Shown: positions 1-6,915 of the stretch, piece after piece | How the letters are laid out: each line of letters begins with the position of its first letter | Numbering within the stretch: position 1 is the stretch's first letter | Source: Gallionellales bacterium CG03_land_8_20_14_0_80_55_15 | Lineage (GTDB): Bacteria > Pseudomonadota > Gammaproteobacteria > Burkholderiales > Gallionellaceae | Direction of reading: 5' to 3' | Assembly: GCA_002780675.1 (NCBI GenBank) | Contig: PEUR01000117.1 | Span: 1 to 18,354, forward strand | DNA length: 18,354 nt | The notes under the pieces: model-generated | Databases searched by the model: none | What the model was told of the DNA's origin: nothing | The model's input: the letters and a program-made list of their open reading frames with translations, nothing else | Program-made: the position numbers and the translations under genes

Positions 1-26
1 TGATCGCTCCCTCCCTTGCAGGGCGC

Positions 27-74
27 ATTTCGGCGTAGCCGAAATCGTTCACAAGGCGCGGAGCTTGCTCCGCG
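27..74. repeat. Two adjacent perfect hairpins
   Basis: ATTTCGGC (27-34) pairs with GCCGAAAT (38-45) around a GTA loop, and CGCGGAGC (57-64) pairs with GCTCCGCG (67-74) around TT. Both are perfect 8-bp stems with minimal loops, 11 nt apart. Neither is followed by a T-run on either strand, so they are not classic terminators. They look like palindromic intergenic repeat units. Confidence 0.6.
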
Positions 75-141
75 AAACCCCTCGTTCACCCCCCGTCCCC
101 CTCTGATGGAACAACTGATAAAACAACTCAATTCTGGCTAA

Positions 142-201
142 GGGCTAAAGCCCAAGCCATCATGGATAGCCAATCCACTAAGCCAGCAAGCTGGCAAGTG
201 G
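142..201. repeat. Two further short-loop hairpins
   Basis: GGGCT (142-146) pairs with AGCCC (149-153) around AA. GCCAGC (182-187) pairs with GCTGGC (190-195) around AA, and is extended outward by CCACT (175-179) with AGTGG (197-201) across a small AA/A internal loop, giving an 11-bp interrupted stem. Like the hairpins at 27-74 they have 2-3 nt loops, which suggests one family of palindromic units. Confidence 0.55.
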
Positions 202-235
202 CTGGTTATCCCAAAGGGCGAGGGTTACAGTTCGT

Positions 236-277
236 CGCTGCGCGAGATTCACGTTAACGGAGCATGGCAATGATGCC
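236..277. repeat. Dispersed intergenic repeat, copy 1 (modules B and A)
   Basis: Module B is at 236-258 (CGCTGCGCGAGATTC followed by ACGTTAAC) and module A, GCATGGCAATGATGCC, at 262-277. Module A is identical over 16 bases to 5390-5405. Module B resembles 5458-5481 on the same strand and 1614-1636 on the opposite strand; all three share the core CACGTTAA and a GCT-C-C block about 10 nt before it. Confidence 0.6.
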
Positions 278-393
278 CTCCTGATAGCGTGAGCCAGGTT
301 ATTTGTGGGGGGGGAAATCGCCTACTTTTCAGCGCGCTTACCCATTTCCATGGTAGTCGAATGGAGTATCCGAGTTTAATCAGTTTTTTGTGT

Positions 394-1611
394 TTAATGC
401 ACCATCTGGTTCATGTCTATGATGGGCATCAAAATAGCCAGCACGATCAGTAGCACGATGCCACCCATGGTCAAAATCAGCACAGGTTCGAGCAACGAAG
501 TCAGAATCGCGGTGTGATTGCCGACCTCTTGCTCCTGCTGTGCCGCCGCACGTTCCAGCATGACATCCAGTTGACCGCTGGCTTCGCCGCTGGCAATCAG
601 ATGCACCAGCAACGGCGGAAAATATCCCGACACCGCCAAGGCACGGCTCAGGCTGACACCCTCGCGCACTTTGTTGGCCGCTTCCTCCAGTGCTGCGCGC
701 ATCGGCAAATTATTGACCACCCCCGCCGCCGCATTCAACGCCACCATCAAAGGCACGCCGCTGCCGACCAGAATCGCCAGGGTGCTGGCCATGCGCGCGG
801 TGTTGACACCCCGCACCAAACGCCCCGCCATCGGCAATTTCAATAATCTCAGGTGCGTTTGATAACGCAGCCGTGGCTGGCGTAGCGCGAAGTGTAGCGC
901 CACGCCGCCTGCCGCCAGCAACAGCAACCAATAACCCCAGGTTTGTTGTAGGGTGGCACTCAACCAGATCAGCGAACGGGTCAACAATGGCAAGGTTTGA
1001 TGCGATTGCTCAAACACGCCGATGACCTGCGGCACGACGTAAATCAGTAAACCGCTGACCACCAGCAACGCCACCAGCGTGACTATCACAGGGTAAACGA
1101 AGGCCAATACGACCTTTTGCCGCAAGGCCTGACGCTGCTCGGTGTAATCGGCCAGACGCAACATGACGCGTCCGAGTTCACCCGACGCTTCGCCTGCCGT
1201 GACCAATGCGCGGTACAGTTCGGGGAAAATGGTTTCGTATTTACCCAGCGCCTTGGCAAACGTTTGCCCGCCCAGCACTTCCGCGCGCACTCCGGCCAGC
1301 ACTTGCCGCGCCGTTTCGTTTTCGCTTTGTTCGATCAGCGCGCTCAGTGCCTGTTCCAGCGTCAGGCTGGCGGCCAGCAAGGTCGCCAGTTGGCGAGTAA
1401 TCAGGCTAAGTTGCGCTACCGACAAGCGGCCACGTTGCCAGCGACCATGACTGCCAGATTGCATGTCATCCTGGGATACGGCTGCGATGGCAACGACCGT
1501 GCATCCCGACTCGCGCAAGTTGACCCGCGCCTGACGCACGGTATCGGCTTCAATCACGCCGCGCAGCAGCTTGCCCGCACGATCCAGTGCCTGATAACTA
1601 AAAGCTGCCAT
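394..1611 (-). CDS. gspF: Type II secretion inner-membrane platform protein GspF
   Basis: This 405-residue protein is the polytopic inner-membrane platform that links the GspE ATPase to pseudopilus assembly. The N-terminus (MAAFSYQALDRAGKLLRG) is typical of GspF. Two T2SSF-type domains lie at roughly residues 68-190 and 270-395. Hydrophobic segments are seen near 167-195 (FVYPVIVTLVALLVV), near 222-240 (YWLLLLAAGGVAL), and at the C-terminus (LILTMGGIVLLIVLAILMP). Length matches the usual ~400 residues. The start is the ATG read as cat at 1609-1611; no strong Shine-Dalgarno is seen, and a repeat copy sits directly upstream. It is the last gsp gene in the window; 114 bp separate it from gspE, an unusually loose spacing for this operon. 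The family could include type IV pilus PilC, but the gene order C-D-E-F favours GspF. Confidence 0.93.
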   Translation of the reverse strand: MAAFSYQALDRAGKLLRGVIEADTVRQARVNLRESGCTVVAIAAVSQDDMQSGSHGRWQRGRLSVAQLSLITRQLATLLAASLTLEQALSALIEQSENETARQVLAGVRAEVLGGQTFAKALGKYETIFPELYRALVTAGEASGELGRVMLRLADYTEQRQALRQKVVLAFVYPVIVTLVALLVVSGLLIYVVPQVIGVFEQSHQTLPLLTRSLIWLSATLQQTWGYWLLLLAAGGVALHFALRQPRLRYQTHLRLLKLPMAGRLVRGVNTARMASTLAILVGSGVPLMVALNAAAGVVNNLPMRAALEEAANKVREGVSLSRALAVSGYFPPLLVHLIASGEASGQLDVMLERAAAQQEQEVGNHTAILTSLLEPVLILTMGGIVLLIVLAILMPIIDMNQMVH

Positions 1612-1613
1612 GA

Positions 1614-1642
1614 TTTAACGTGAGATTTGCGTAGCAATGATG
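1614..1642. repeat. Dispersed intergenic repeat, copy 3, next to the gspF start
   Basis: On plus this reads TTTAACGTGAGATTTG then CGTAGCA, ending at 1636. That is module B in inverted orientation relative to 236-258 and 5458-5481. It runs into GCAATGATG (1634-1642), a partial match to module A. It lies 2 nt upstream of the gspF start codon and occupies the place where a ribosome-binding site would be expected. Confidence 0.45.
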
Positions 1643-1725
1643 TTTACACACACGACTGCCGGGAGGGGGTAAAAGCGCGCGTAGCGAGAATTCCAGATAT
1701 ATGCATTCCATGATCGTCATAGCCG

Positions 1726-3258
1726 TTAGTCGCGAGTGACGCGCAACAACTCTTCCATCGCGGTGAAGCCGGAAGCGACCAGTCGCAGACCGTCCTGGCG
1801 CAAGCTGTGCATACCGTGTTGCAGGGCATACTCGCGCAAATCCTGCTCGGCAGCGCGATCGTGTATCAGGTGGCGCAAGCCATCATCCACCGCAAGCAAT
1901 TCGTAAATACCGCTACGCCCCCGATAACCGGTATGGTTGCACGCAGCGCAGCCGACAGGCCGATATAACTGTAACGGTGATATGTCTGACTCGAACAGGG
2001 CGAGCTCGATAGCATCCGGCTGATAAGCCTCGCGACACTCGGTACACAGCGTGCGTACCAGCCGTTGCGCCAACACACCCAACAGACTGGATGACAGCAA
2101 AAATGGCTCGATGTCCATATCGGTCAGGCGCGTGATCGAGCTGACCGTGTCGTTGGTGTGCAGAGTCGCCAGCACCAGATGTCCGGTCAAACTCGCCTGC
2201 ACCGCGATCTGCGCGGTTTCCAGGTCGCGGATTTCACCGATCATGATGACATCGGGATCCTGGCGCAAAATGGCGCGCAGGGCGCGCGCGAAACTCATGT
2301 CTATACGCGCATTAACCTGAGTCTGGCCGATGCCATCCAGGTCATATTCGACTGGATCTTCCACCGTCATGACGTTGGTCACGGTGGAATCAATGCGCGA
2401 CAGCGCGGCATACAGCGTGGTGGTCTTGCCGGAACCCGTGGGACCTGTCACCAGCACGATGCCGTGGGGCTGGCGAATCAGCATATCCATTGCTGCCAGC
2501 GTCTTGCCTTCCATACCCAGACGGGTCAACTCCAGCCTTCCGGCATCTTTGTCCAGCAGGCGCAACACGATGCGCTCGCCGTGTCCCGTGGGCAAGGTAG
2601 AGACGCGCACGTCAACCGGCTTGCCCGCCAATCTTAGCGTAATGCGCCCATCCTGCGGCAGACGCTTTTCGGCAATATCCAGTTCTGCCATGATCTTGAT
2701 GCGCGATACCATCGCGGCATGTAAGGCACGATGTGGTTCGATCACATCCTTGAGCGTGCCGTCCACTCGGAAGCGTACAGCGGAGCGCGTCTCAAATGGC
2801 TCGATATGAATGTCCGAGGCATTTTCGCGTACCGCCTGGGTGAGCAACGCATTGATCATGCGAATGACGGGTGCATCGCTGTCGGCATCGAGCAAATCTT
2901 CTATTTTCGGCAGGTCATTCACCAGTTGCGACAAGTCCATGTCCTGTTCGACATCATCCACCATTGATGCCGCCGAACCTTCGGCCTGCCCATATGCTGC
3001 CGCCAGTTCCCGTTCAAATTCGGCAACCGATATGCGGGTCGCATGTACCGGTACTGCCAGCACACGGCGCACCTCTGCCAGCACGCCAGGCGCGGCATCC
3101 GCTCGCAGACTCACTGCCGCGCCCTCCTGGGTCACTTTGAGAAGCAGCACACCCTGGCTTTTGGCAAATGAATAGGGAATTTTTTTTGGGGAAAACTTGC
3201 TTGACACAACCGTATCCATCATCATCCCAGCCTTCTGCACTTGGTCGTTACGCGACAA
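1726..3258 (-). CDS. gspE: Type II secretion traffic ATPase GspE
   Basis: This cytoplasmic hexameric ATPase powers pseudopilus assembly. Its 510 residues from the TTG at 3256-3258 (499 from the first of three ATGs, 3223-3225) match the family. Seen in order: an N-terminal GspE domain; the DIHIEP motif near residue 150; Walker A GPTGSGKT with Lys278; the Asp box [19 protein letters not shown]; a Walker B-type segment [17 protein letters not shown]; a His box TLHTND; and the zinc-binding tetracysteine CTEC...CAAC expected of GspE and PilB. The TTG lies one base after the gspD stop, suggesting translational coupling. The ATG at 3225 has AGAAGG a few bases upstream and is an equally good candidate start. 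Assignment to GspE rather than PilB rests on the neighbouring secretin and GspC. Confidence 0.95.
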   Translation of the reverse strand: MSRNDQVQKAGMMMDTVVSSKFSPKKIPYSFAKSQGVLLLKVTQEGAAVSLRADAAPGVLAEVRRVLAVPVHATRISVAEFERELAAAYGQAEGSAASMVDDVEQDMDLSQLVNDLPKIEDLLDADSDAPVIRMINALLTQAVRENASDIHIEPFETRSAVRFRVDGTLKDVIEPHRALHAAMVSRIKIMAELDIAEKRLPQDGRITLRLAGKPVDVRVSTLPTGHGERIVLRLLDKDAGRLELTRLGMEGKTLAAMDMLIRQPHGIVLVTGPTGSGKTTTLYAALSRIDSTVTNVMTVEDPVEYDLDGIGQTQVNARIDMSFARALRAILRQDPDVIMIGEIRDLETAQIAVQASLTGHLVLATLHTNDTVSSITRLTDMDIEPFLLSSSLLGVLAQRLVRTLCTECREAYQPDAIELALFESDISPLQLYRPVGCAACNHTGYRGRSGIYELLAVDDGLRHLIHDRAAEQDLREYALQHGMHSLRQDGLRLVASGFTAMEELLRVTRD

Positions 3259-3259
3259 T

Positions 3260-5272
3260 TCACGGCTTCACCACAGCTTGCGGGTTTGCTGCATTAAGAC
3301 CCAGCGGCGGCAAGGTCGGAGCGGGTATGTCCGGCAAAAGTAAACGAGAAGGAAACTGCCCTTTCGTTTGTTCGCCGCGCAAATATTCGTAACGATCCTG
3401 TGTCAAGCCCTGATGTTCCTGGCTGTCGCGCATCACATATGGGCGTATGAACACCATCAGATTGGTTTTGGTGTGTCGCCTTGCCTCATGGCGAAACAGA
3501 TTGCCCAGCAAAGGAATGTCGCCCAGCAGGGGTACTTTGTCTTCACCGTTGCTCACCGAGTCCTGGATCAAACCGCCCAGCACGATGATCTGTCCCTCCT
3601 CAATCAATACGGTAGATTCCAGCGAACGCTTGTTGGTGATCACGCCAGCCGCATTATTGATGGTCTGATTCTGTACGCTGGAAACCTCCTGAAATACCTG
3701 CAACCTGACCGTCCCACCCTGCGAAATCTGTGGCTTGATGCGCAAGGTTAACCCGACATCCTTACGCTCTATGGTTTGGAACGGCGTGGCGGTCGCCGCT
3801 GCCCCTGTTTGCGCATAACTGCCGGTAATGAATGGCACATTCTGACCGATAATGATCTTGGCTTCTTCGTTATCCAGGGTCAGCAGATTGGGCGTAGACA
3901 GGATGTTGGCATGTGCATCCGTTTCCAGAAAGTGCGCCAGCATACCCAGATTCAACACCGTTCCCAAGCCCGTGATCGTGGTAGTCCCTTTGACGATGCC
4001 GATATTCAGCCCCTGCCCCACCGTGCCGATGTTGCCCGCTGCCGTGATGATGTTGCCGCCGCCCGCGCCTGCCACACCAAAGTTGGTTCCGCCGATCACA
4101 TTTGCCCCAGGGTTATTGATACCGTTCAGTGCTTGCCACTGAATACCAAATTCCGCCGCCTTGTCTGCTGTCACCTCCGCGATGAGTGCCTCGACAAACA
4201 CCTGCGCACGACGCACGTCGAGCATTTCCACCACGGCGCGCAAATTGTTGTATACCGCGTCGGAAGCCGTAATAATCAAGGCATTAGTTGCTGCATCCGC
4301 CTGAATGATACCTCCGCCCGCGACCGGTACGGCATTCGTGGCGACCGCTACACCCGGCGTACCCGAGGTGCTTGGCGGGGTACTCGCGACAGCCGTTGCC
4401 GCCGTATCGCCGCTCAACACGGCGCGCAACGTCAACGCCAGTTTGGCAGCCTCGGCATTTTTCAGGTAGATCACATGAATATTGCCCGGTGCGCTGGTTT
4501 TTACGTCCAGCTTGGCAACCAACTCGCGCACTCGCTCAATACGCCCCGGGCTATCCGTACTCAGCAGCAAACTATTGGTACGCGAATCCGCCATCAACAT
4601 AAAACGCTGGCTCGCATCGGTCGAGCCCGTTGCCACCACCGAACCGTCCAGCATCAGGCGATTGATGGTTTGTGCCACGTCCATCACCGACGCGTATTTG
4701 ACGGGAATGACGATAGGCGCGGAAGTGTTGGGTTGGTCTATGGTTGCAACGATCTGCTCGATGCGTTTCAGGTTGCTGGCATAGTCGGTCACCAACAGCG
4801 CGTTATTATTGGGATAAGCCACCACGATATTATTGGGAGCAATCAATGGTCGCAGGATAGGCACCAGTTGTACCGCCGACTCGTGGTGCAGCATGAACAC
4901 GCGCGTCACCAGCTTGTCGCCATTACCGTTTTTGTTGCCAATACCGGGAATATATAGCTTGGCATCCGCCTCCGGCATCACCTTGGTCACCCCGTTTGAT
5001 TCGACTGCCGCATAGCCCTGCAAACGCAATGCAGTCAACAAGGTATCGTAGGCCAGAGAAGCTGGAATCGGCGTTGCGGAAACAATATTGATGCTCCCCT
5101 TCACGCGTGGATCAACCAGAAAATTGCGCTTGGTGATTTGTGATACCGCTTTTATGACTTCTTCGATATCTGCATTCACAAAATTCAGTGACACCTGTTC
5201 TTCCGCCGAAATTGCCACGGACGACACCACCAACATCCCGCACAACATCAGCCGTACCAACCAGATCCTCAT
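3260..5272 (-). CDS. gspD: Type II secretion outer-membrane secretin GspD
   Basis: This multimeric outer-membrane channel exports folded proteins. A signal peptide is visible (basic start, then [18 protein letters not shown], cut near residue 24). The N0 domain follows ([20 protein letters not shown]), then N1-N3 repeats containing the usual [16 protein letters not shown] and [17 protein letters not shown] strings. The secretin beta-barrel domain lies at about 340-600 and ends in [15 protein letters not shown] and [14 protein letters not shown] Gly/Ala/Thr-rich low-complexity insert lies near 295-325. I start it at the ATG at 5270-5272 (670 residues) because AAGGGG lies 6 nt upstream; an in-frame TTG just before it is less likely. 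The C-terminal tail after the secretin domain is Pro-rich, with no evident pilotin-binding signature. It ends one base before the gspE TTG. Confidence 0.96.
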   Translation of the reverse strand: MRIWLVRLMLCGMLVVSSVAISAEEQVSLNFVNADIEEVIKAVSQITKRNFLVDPRVKGSINIVSATPIPASLAYDTLLTALRLQGYAAVESNGVTKVMPEADAKLYIPGIGNKNGNGDKLVTRVFMLHHESAVQLVPILRPLIAPNNIVVAYPNNNALLVTDYASNLKRIEQIVATIDQPNTSAPIVIPVKYASVMDVAQTINRLMLDGSVVATGSTDASQRFMLMADSRTNSLLLSTDSPGRIERVRELVAKLDVKTSAPGNIHVIYLKNAEAAKLALTLRAVLSGDTAATAVASTPPSTSGTPGVAVATNAVPVAGGGIIQADAATNALIITASDAVYNNLRAVVEMLDVRRAQVFVEALIAEVTADKAAEFGIQWQALNGINNPGANVIGGTNFGVAGAGGGNIITAAGNIGTVGQGLNIGIVKGTTTITGLGTVLNLGMLAHFLETDAHANILSTPNLLTLDNEEAKIIIGQNVPFITGSYAQTGAAATATPFQTIERKDVGLTLRIKPQISQGGTVRLQVFQEVSSVQNQTINNAAGVITNKRSLESTVLIEEGQIIVLGGLIQDSVSNGEDKVPLLGDIPLLGNLFRHEARRHTKTNLMVFIRPYVMRDSQEHQGLTQDRYEYLRGEQTKGQFPSRLLLPDIPAPTLPPLGLNAANPQAVVKP

Positions 5273-5275
5273 CAA

Positions 5276-5476
5276 TTACCCCTTGTAAAGTTTATGATTT
5301 ATCATGCCTGCCCGCCAAACAGCTTGCACGACTGAATAGGTTTGTCATTTTATCCCGCCTGACAGGCGGGCAGTTTCATGGACTACCGGGCATGGCAATG
5401 ATGCCACCCATGATAATGAAGCTCACCATGCCCGTTTTCCCCTTTCCAATTACCCCTCGCTACACGAAGTTCCACG
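5276..5476. other. gspC-gspD intergenic region with stacked inverted repeats
   Basis: This 201-bp gap is long for neighbouring genes of one secretion operon. It contains a perfect hairpin at 5354-5370, a distal inverted repeat CTGCCCGCC (5308-5316) with GGCGGGCAG (5365-5373), a 9-bp stem CGGGCATGG (5387-5395) with CCATGCCCG (5426-5434), and copy 2 of the dispersed repeat. The gspD Shine-Dalgarno AAGGGG sits at its left end on the minus strand. A 17-codon minus-strand ORF (5376-5429) is also present. Confidence 0.6.
5354..5370. repeat. Perfect GC-rich hairpin between gspC and gspD
   Basis: CCCGCCTG and CAGGCGGG form an 8-bp inverted repeat around a single A (realistically a 7-bp stem with a 3-nt loop). 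Read on minus, the direction of gsp transcription, it is followed by ATAAAATGAC and not by a T-run, so it is at best a weak terminator or an mRNA processing or stability element. The 3' arm can alternatively pair with CTGCCCGCC at 5308-5316, giving two mutually exclusive structures in the gspD leader. Confidence 0.5.
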
Positions 5477-5481
5477 TTAAG
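5387..5481. repeat. Dispersed intergenic repeat, copy 2 (modules A and B)
   Basis: Module A, GCATGGCAATGATGCC at 5390-5405, is identical to 262-277. Module B lies at 5458-5481 (CGCTACACGAAGTTCC then ACGTTAAG), on the same strand as copy 1 but after module A instead of before it. The gspC stop codon (read as tta, 5477-5479) lies within module B. Module A sits inside the loop of the 9-bp stem 5387-5395/5426-5434. Confidence 0.55.
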
Positions 5482-5965
5482 GCGAAACAACGGTCACGCC
5501 TGGAGCATCAGCCGCCTTGCCGGGTATGGGTTTTACCATATCTATCCGCTGGCGGACTCCCCCCCGTTCGATCAGCACATGATCAATCGCCACCTCCGCC
5601 AGTTTTGCTCCCGCGACGATCTCCGCACCAGCCGGCAAGCCTACCTGACGTTTGCCATCAATCTCCAACACCGCAAAACCGGGATTTCCGGCAAATACAC
5701 CGACCAGACGCACATTGGGCATGACGCTAACTACCGCCGACACCGACGCAACACCAAACAGCCGTTCTGTCTGGAATTCGGAAGTGGCTTGCGTAGCCGG
5801 CAACACTGTCGTGCTACCTGGCGCAAATAACACCCAAGTCCAATGAGCCAGCATTGCCACGATTACCAGCACCGCCAGCCCGCGCCACAGAAATGATGCC
5901 CGCATGACCGCCACAGCCACACCACTTGTTCGCAATGACATCCCCCGTTTTCCAAGCACCTGCAT
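5477..5965 (-). CDS. gspC: Short GspC-type type II secretion clamp protein
   Basis: GspC is a bitopic inner-membrane protein whose periplasmic HR domain binds the N0 domain of GspD. From the chosen start the protein is 162 residues: a short basic cytoplasmic tail, a membrane segment at about 27-48 (FLWRGLAVLVIVAMLAHWTW), a linker, then the HR domain from about residue 76 (VRLVGVFAGNPGFAVLEIDG ... VLIERGGVRQRI). There is no room for the PDZ or coiled-coil domain found at the C-terminus of the best-known GspC/PulC proteins (~270-300 residues), so this is the HR-only form. The start at cat 5963-5965 is preceded by GGAGGG at 4 nt. The reading frame stays open to 6076, but those earlier starts lack a ribosome-binding site. 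It is first in the gsp gene set on the minus strand. Confidence 0.85.
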   Translation of the reverse strand: MQVLGKRGMSLRTSGVAVAVMRASFLWRGLAVLVIVAMLAHWTWVLFAPGSTTVLPATQATSEFQTERLFGVASVSAVVSVMPNVRLVGVFAGNPGFAVLEIDGKRQVGLPAGAEIVAGAKLAEVAIDHVLIERGGVRQRIDMVKPIPGKAADAPGVTVVSP

Positions 5966-5968
5966 AGT

Positions 5969-5974
5969 CCCTCC
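5969..5974 (-). promoter_or_regulatory. Ribosome-binding site fixing the gspC start
   Basis: On minus the sequence is GGAGGG-ACT-ATG, a near-perfect Shine-Dalgarno just ahead of the ATG at 5963-5965. It decides the start against the upstream in-frame ATGs as far as 6076. Confidence 0.7.
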
Positions 5975-5989
5975 GATCAACAGTGGCGC

Positions 5990-5995
5990 AGTATA
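5990..5995 (-). promoter_or_regulatory. Possible -10 element for gspC
   Basis: Minus-strand TATACT lies about 25 nt upstream of the gspC start codon. No good -35 (TTGACA-like) is found 16-18 nt further upstream, so this is tentative. If used, the gspC leader would be very short. Confidence 0.25.
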
Positions 5996-6195
5996 CACAA
6001 TGAAGTTGAATTGGCGATATGACATCCATAAGGATAGGTGCATCCCAGGCTTCAACAGATGTCTTGTAACATCCATCGCTTGTTAACGAACTGGGTGGAA
6101 CAGACGCTAACTTTTTTTGCCGGGGTTTGCCTTTTTCCATCTGGCATGTTCATGTTGCCCGTTGTGATTTTTGCTGTGGCTAAGGGGAAAAATCT

Positions 6196-6219
6196 ATTCC
6201 ACCTTCATAAAAGTGGAAT
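6196..6219. repeat. Inverted repeat in the gspC-hup divergent region
   Basis: ATTCCAC (6196-6202) and GTGGAAT (6213-6219) form a perfect 7-bp inverted repeat with a 10-nt spacer. On minus it is followed by AGATTTTTCC. It could be an operator or a weak hairpin. Confidence 0.4.
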
Positions 6220-6265
6220 TATGGGCACGGTAGTAAATATTTCGAGAAAATATTAAATGGAATCG

Positions 6266-6279
6266 TGTACGACTGTACA
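6266..6279. promoter_or_regulatory. Palindromic operator-like site upstream of HU
   Basis: TGTAC-GACT-GTACA is a 14-bp dyad lying 82 bp before the HU start codon, a plausible position for a transcription-factor site at or upstream of the promoter. I cannot name the cognate regulator: it does not fit the proteobacterial LexA consensus CTGT-N8-ACAG. Confidence 0.35.
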
Positions 6280-6360
6280 TTTTTCGGTAGTTGAGTGGTA
6301 GACTTTGCCGACTGCAATGCGCAGCCACCTATTAACGAATATTTTCACTGAGGAATTGAC

Positions 6361-6642
6361 ATGAATAGAAAAGAACTGATTGATGCTTTGGCCGAGAAAA
6401 CCGGAAGCACAAAAATTGCCGCTGAACACAACATCGCAGCTCTGATTGAAATCATTGGCGAAACACTGGGCAAGGGCGACAATATTGCACTGGTTGGATT
6501 TGGTACCTTTGAAGTCCGCGAACGCGCGGCACGCGTTGGCCGTAATCCGAAAACAGGTAAAGAACTAAAAATCAAAGCATCAAAAGCACCCGCATTCAAA
6601 GCGGGTGCCACACTCAAAGCAGTCGTAAACGGTACAAAGTAA
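6361..6642 (+). CDS. hup: DNA-binding protein HU
   Basis: This 93-residue nucleoid-associated protein of the HU/IHF family binds and bends DNA with little sequence specificity. MNRKELIDALAEKTG at the start is classic HU. The family signature GFGTFEVRERAARVGRNP spans residues about 46-63, covering the base of the beta-arm, and the Lys-rich KIKASKAPAFKAG follows. Length matches the usual 90-93. It reads as HU rather than IHF by its arm (RNPKTGKEL) and C-terminal sequence. The ATG is preceded by GAGGA at 7 nt. It stands alone: gspC diverges upstream and malQ converges downstream, with a strong hairpin 6 nt after the stop. The composition (many A-ending Lys codons) differs from the neighbours, as is common for highly expressed HU genes. 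Confidence 0.96.
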   Translation: MNRKELIDALAEKTGSTKIAAEHNIAALIEIIGETLGKGDNIALVGFGTFEVRERAARVGRNPKTGKELKIKASKAPAFKAGATLKAVVNGTK

Positions 6643-6647
6643 TTTAT

Positions 6648-6684
6648 TTAATACACCCGCCTTCGTTGAAGGCGGGTGTATTAA
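6648..6684 (+). terminator. Long-stem hairpin after the HU gene
   Basis: TTAATACACCCGCCTTC (6648-6664) pairs perfectly with its complement at 6668-6684 around a GTT loop, giving a 17-bp stem. There is no T-run after it on plus, and only an A/T-rich flank on minus. It probably ends the hup transcript or protects its 3' end, and could act in both directions between convergent hup and malQ. Confidence 0.65.
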
Positions 6685-6722
6685 CGCCACTCTTCTCGAA
6701 AATCTCGCAACAATTGTCCAAG

Positions 6723-6744
6723 CCTTGCTCTGCCCTTGCTCTGC
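6723..6744. repeat. Perfect 11-bp tandem duplication
   Basis: CCTTGCTCTGC occurs twice back to back (6723-6733 and 6734-6744) in the non-coding gap between hup and malQ. It looks like a simple replication-slippage duplication. Confidence 0.6.
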
Positions 6745-6825
6745 GGTTAGTTGGAACAAGCCAACAAAATCCGCTATCCAGCACCGGAATACCCTCTCAT
6801 ACCTCGTCGCAAACTACTTACCAGC

Positions 6826-6837
6826 GGGTTATAACCC
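6826..6837. repeat. Perfect 12-bp palindrome GGGTTATAACCC
   Basis: A perfectly self-complementary 12-mer in the hup-malQ convergent gap, about 80 bp past the malQ stop. It has no loop, so it is more a dyad than a hairpin. I do not recognise a regulator site, and its position between convergent genes argues against an operator. Confidence 0.35.
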
Positions 6838-6915
6838 CTCGGCACAGATGAAGTTTTGCGTGACGATCCTCTTATCATCCGACTCTTGTTGATTCGGCAA
6901 AATTACCGGTGAAAC

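Larger units (their letters stand above)
1..393. other. Non-coding region downstream of gspF, rich in hairpins
   Basis: No credible ORF is seen in this stretch on either strand. It holds several short-loop inverted repeats (27-45, 57-74, 142-153, 175-201), one copy of a dispersed two-module repeat (236-277) and a run of eight G at 307-314. On the minus strand this is where the pseudopilin gene gspG would be expected after gspF, but no prepilin-like start (G-F-T-L-I-E followed by a hydrophobic stretch) is visible in any frame. No T-tract terminator follows the gspF stop codon. Confidence 0.75.
5966..6360. other. Divergent non-coding region between gspC and the HU gene
   Basis: These 395 bp separate divergently transcribed gspC and hup. 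The stretch holds the gspC ribosome-binding site, a possible gspC -10 (5990-5995), a 7-bp hairpin (6196-6219), a TGTAC palindrome (6266-6279) and the HU ribosome-binding site (GAGGA near 6350). A 72-codon plus-strand ORF at 6038-6256 has no ribosome-binding site or family resemblance I recognise. The right half is AT-rich, as expected of a promoter region. Confidence 0.55.

Noticed and set aside
307..314. Eight-G run as a phase-variable tract
   Set aside because: It is not in or just before a gene on the transcribed side, so slippage would have no obvious target.
3776..4957. 393-codon open frame antisense to gspD
   Set aside because: It lies wholly within the gspD coding region, its product is rich in His, Arg and Gln with no recognisable domain, and its openness follows from the codon bias of the opposite strand.
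5814..6140. 108-codon minus-strand frame overlapping the gspC start
   Set aside because: It is out of frame with gspC, which has a clear membrane segment, HR domain and ribosome-binding site; this frame shows no family resemblance.
6038..6256. 72-codon plus-strand frame upstream of HU with a hydrophobic centre
   Set aside because: No ribosome-binding site, no recognisable family, and it occupies the likely promoter region of both flanking genes.
6285..6330. tRNA-like D-arm text (TAGTTGAGTGGTAGA)
   Set aside because: The following bases do not form a D-stem, anticodon stem or T-arm, there is no GGTTCGAATCC-like motif, and no acceptor stem can be paired.
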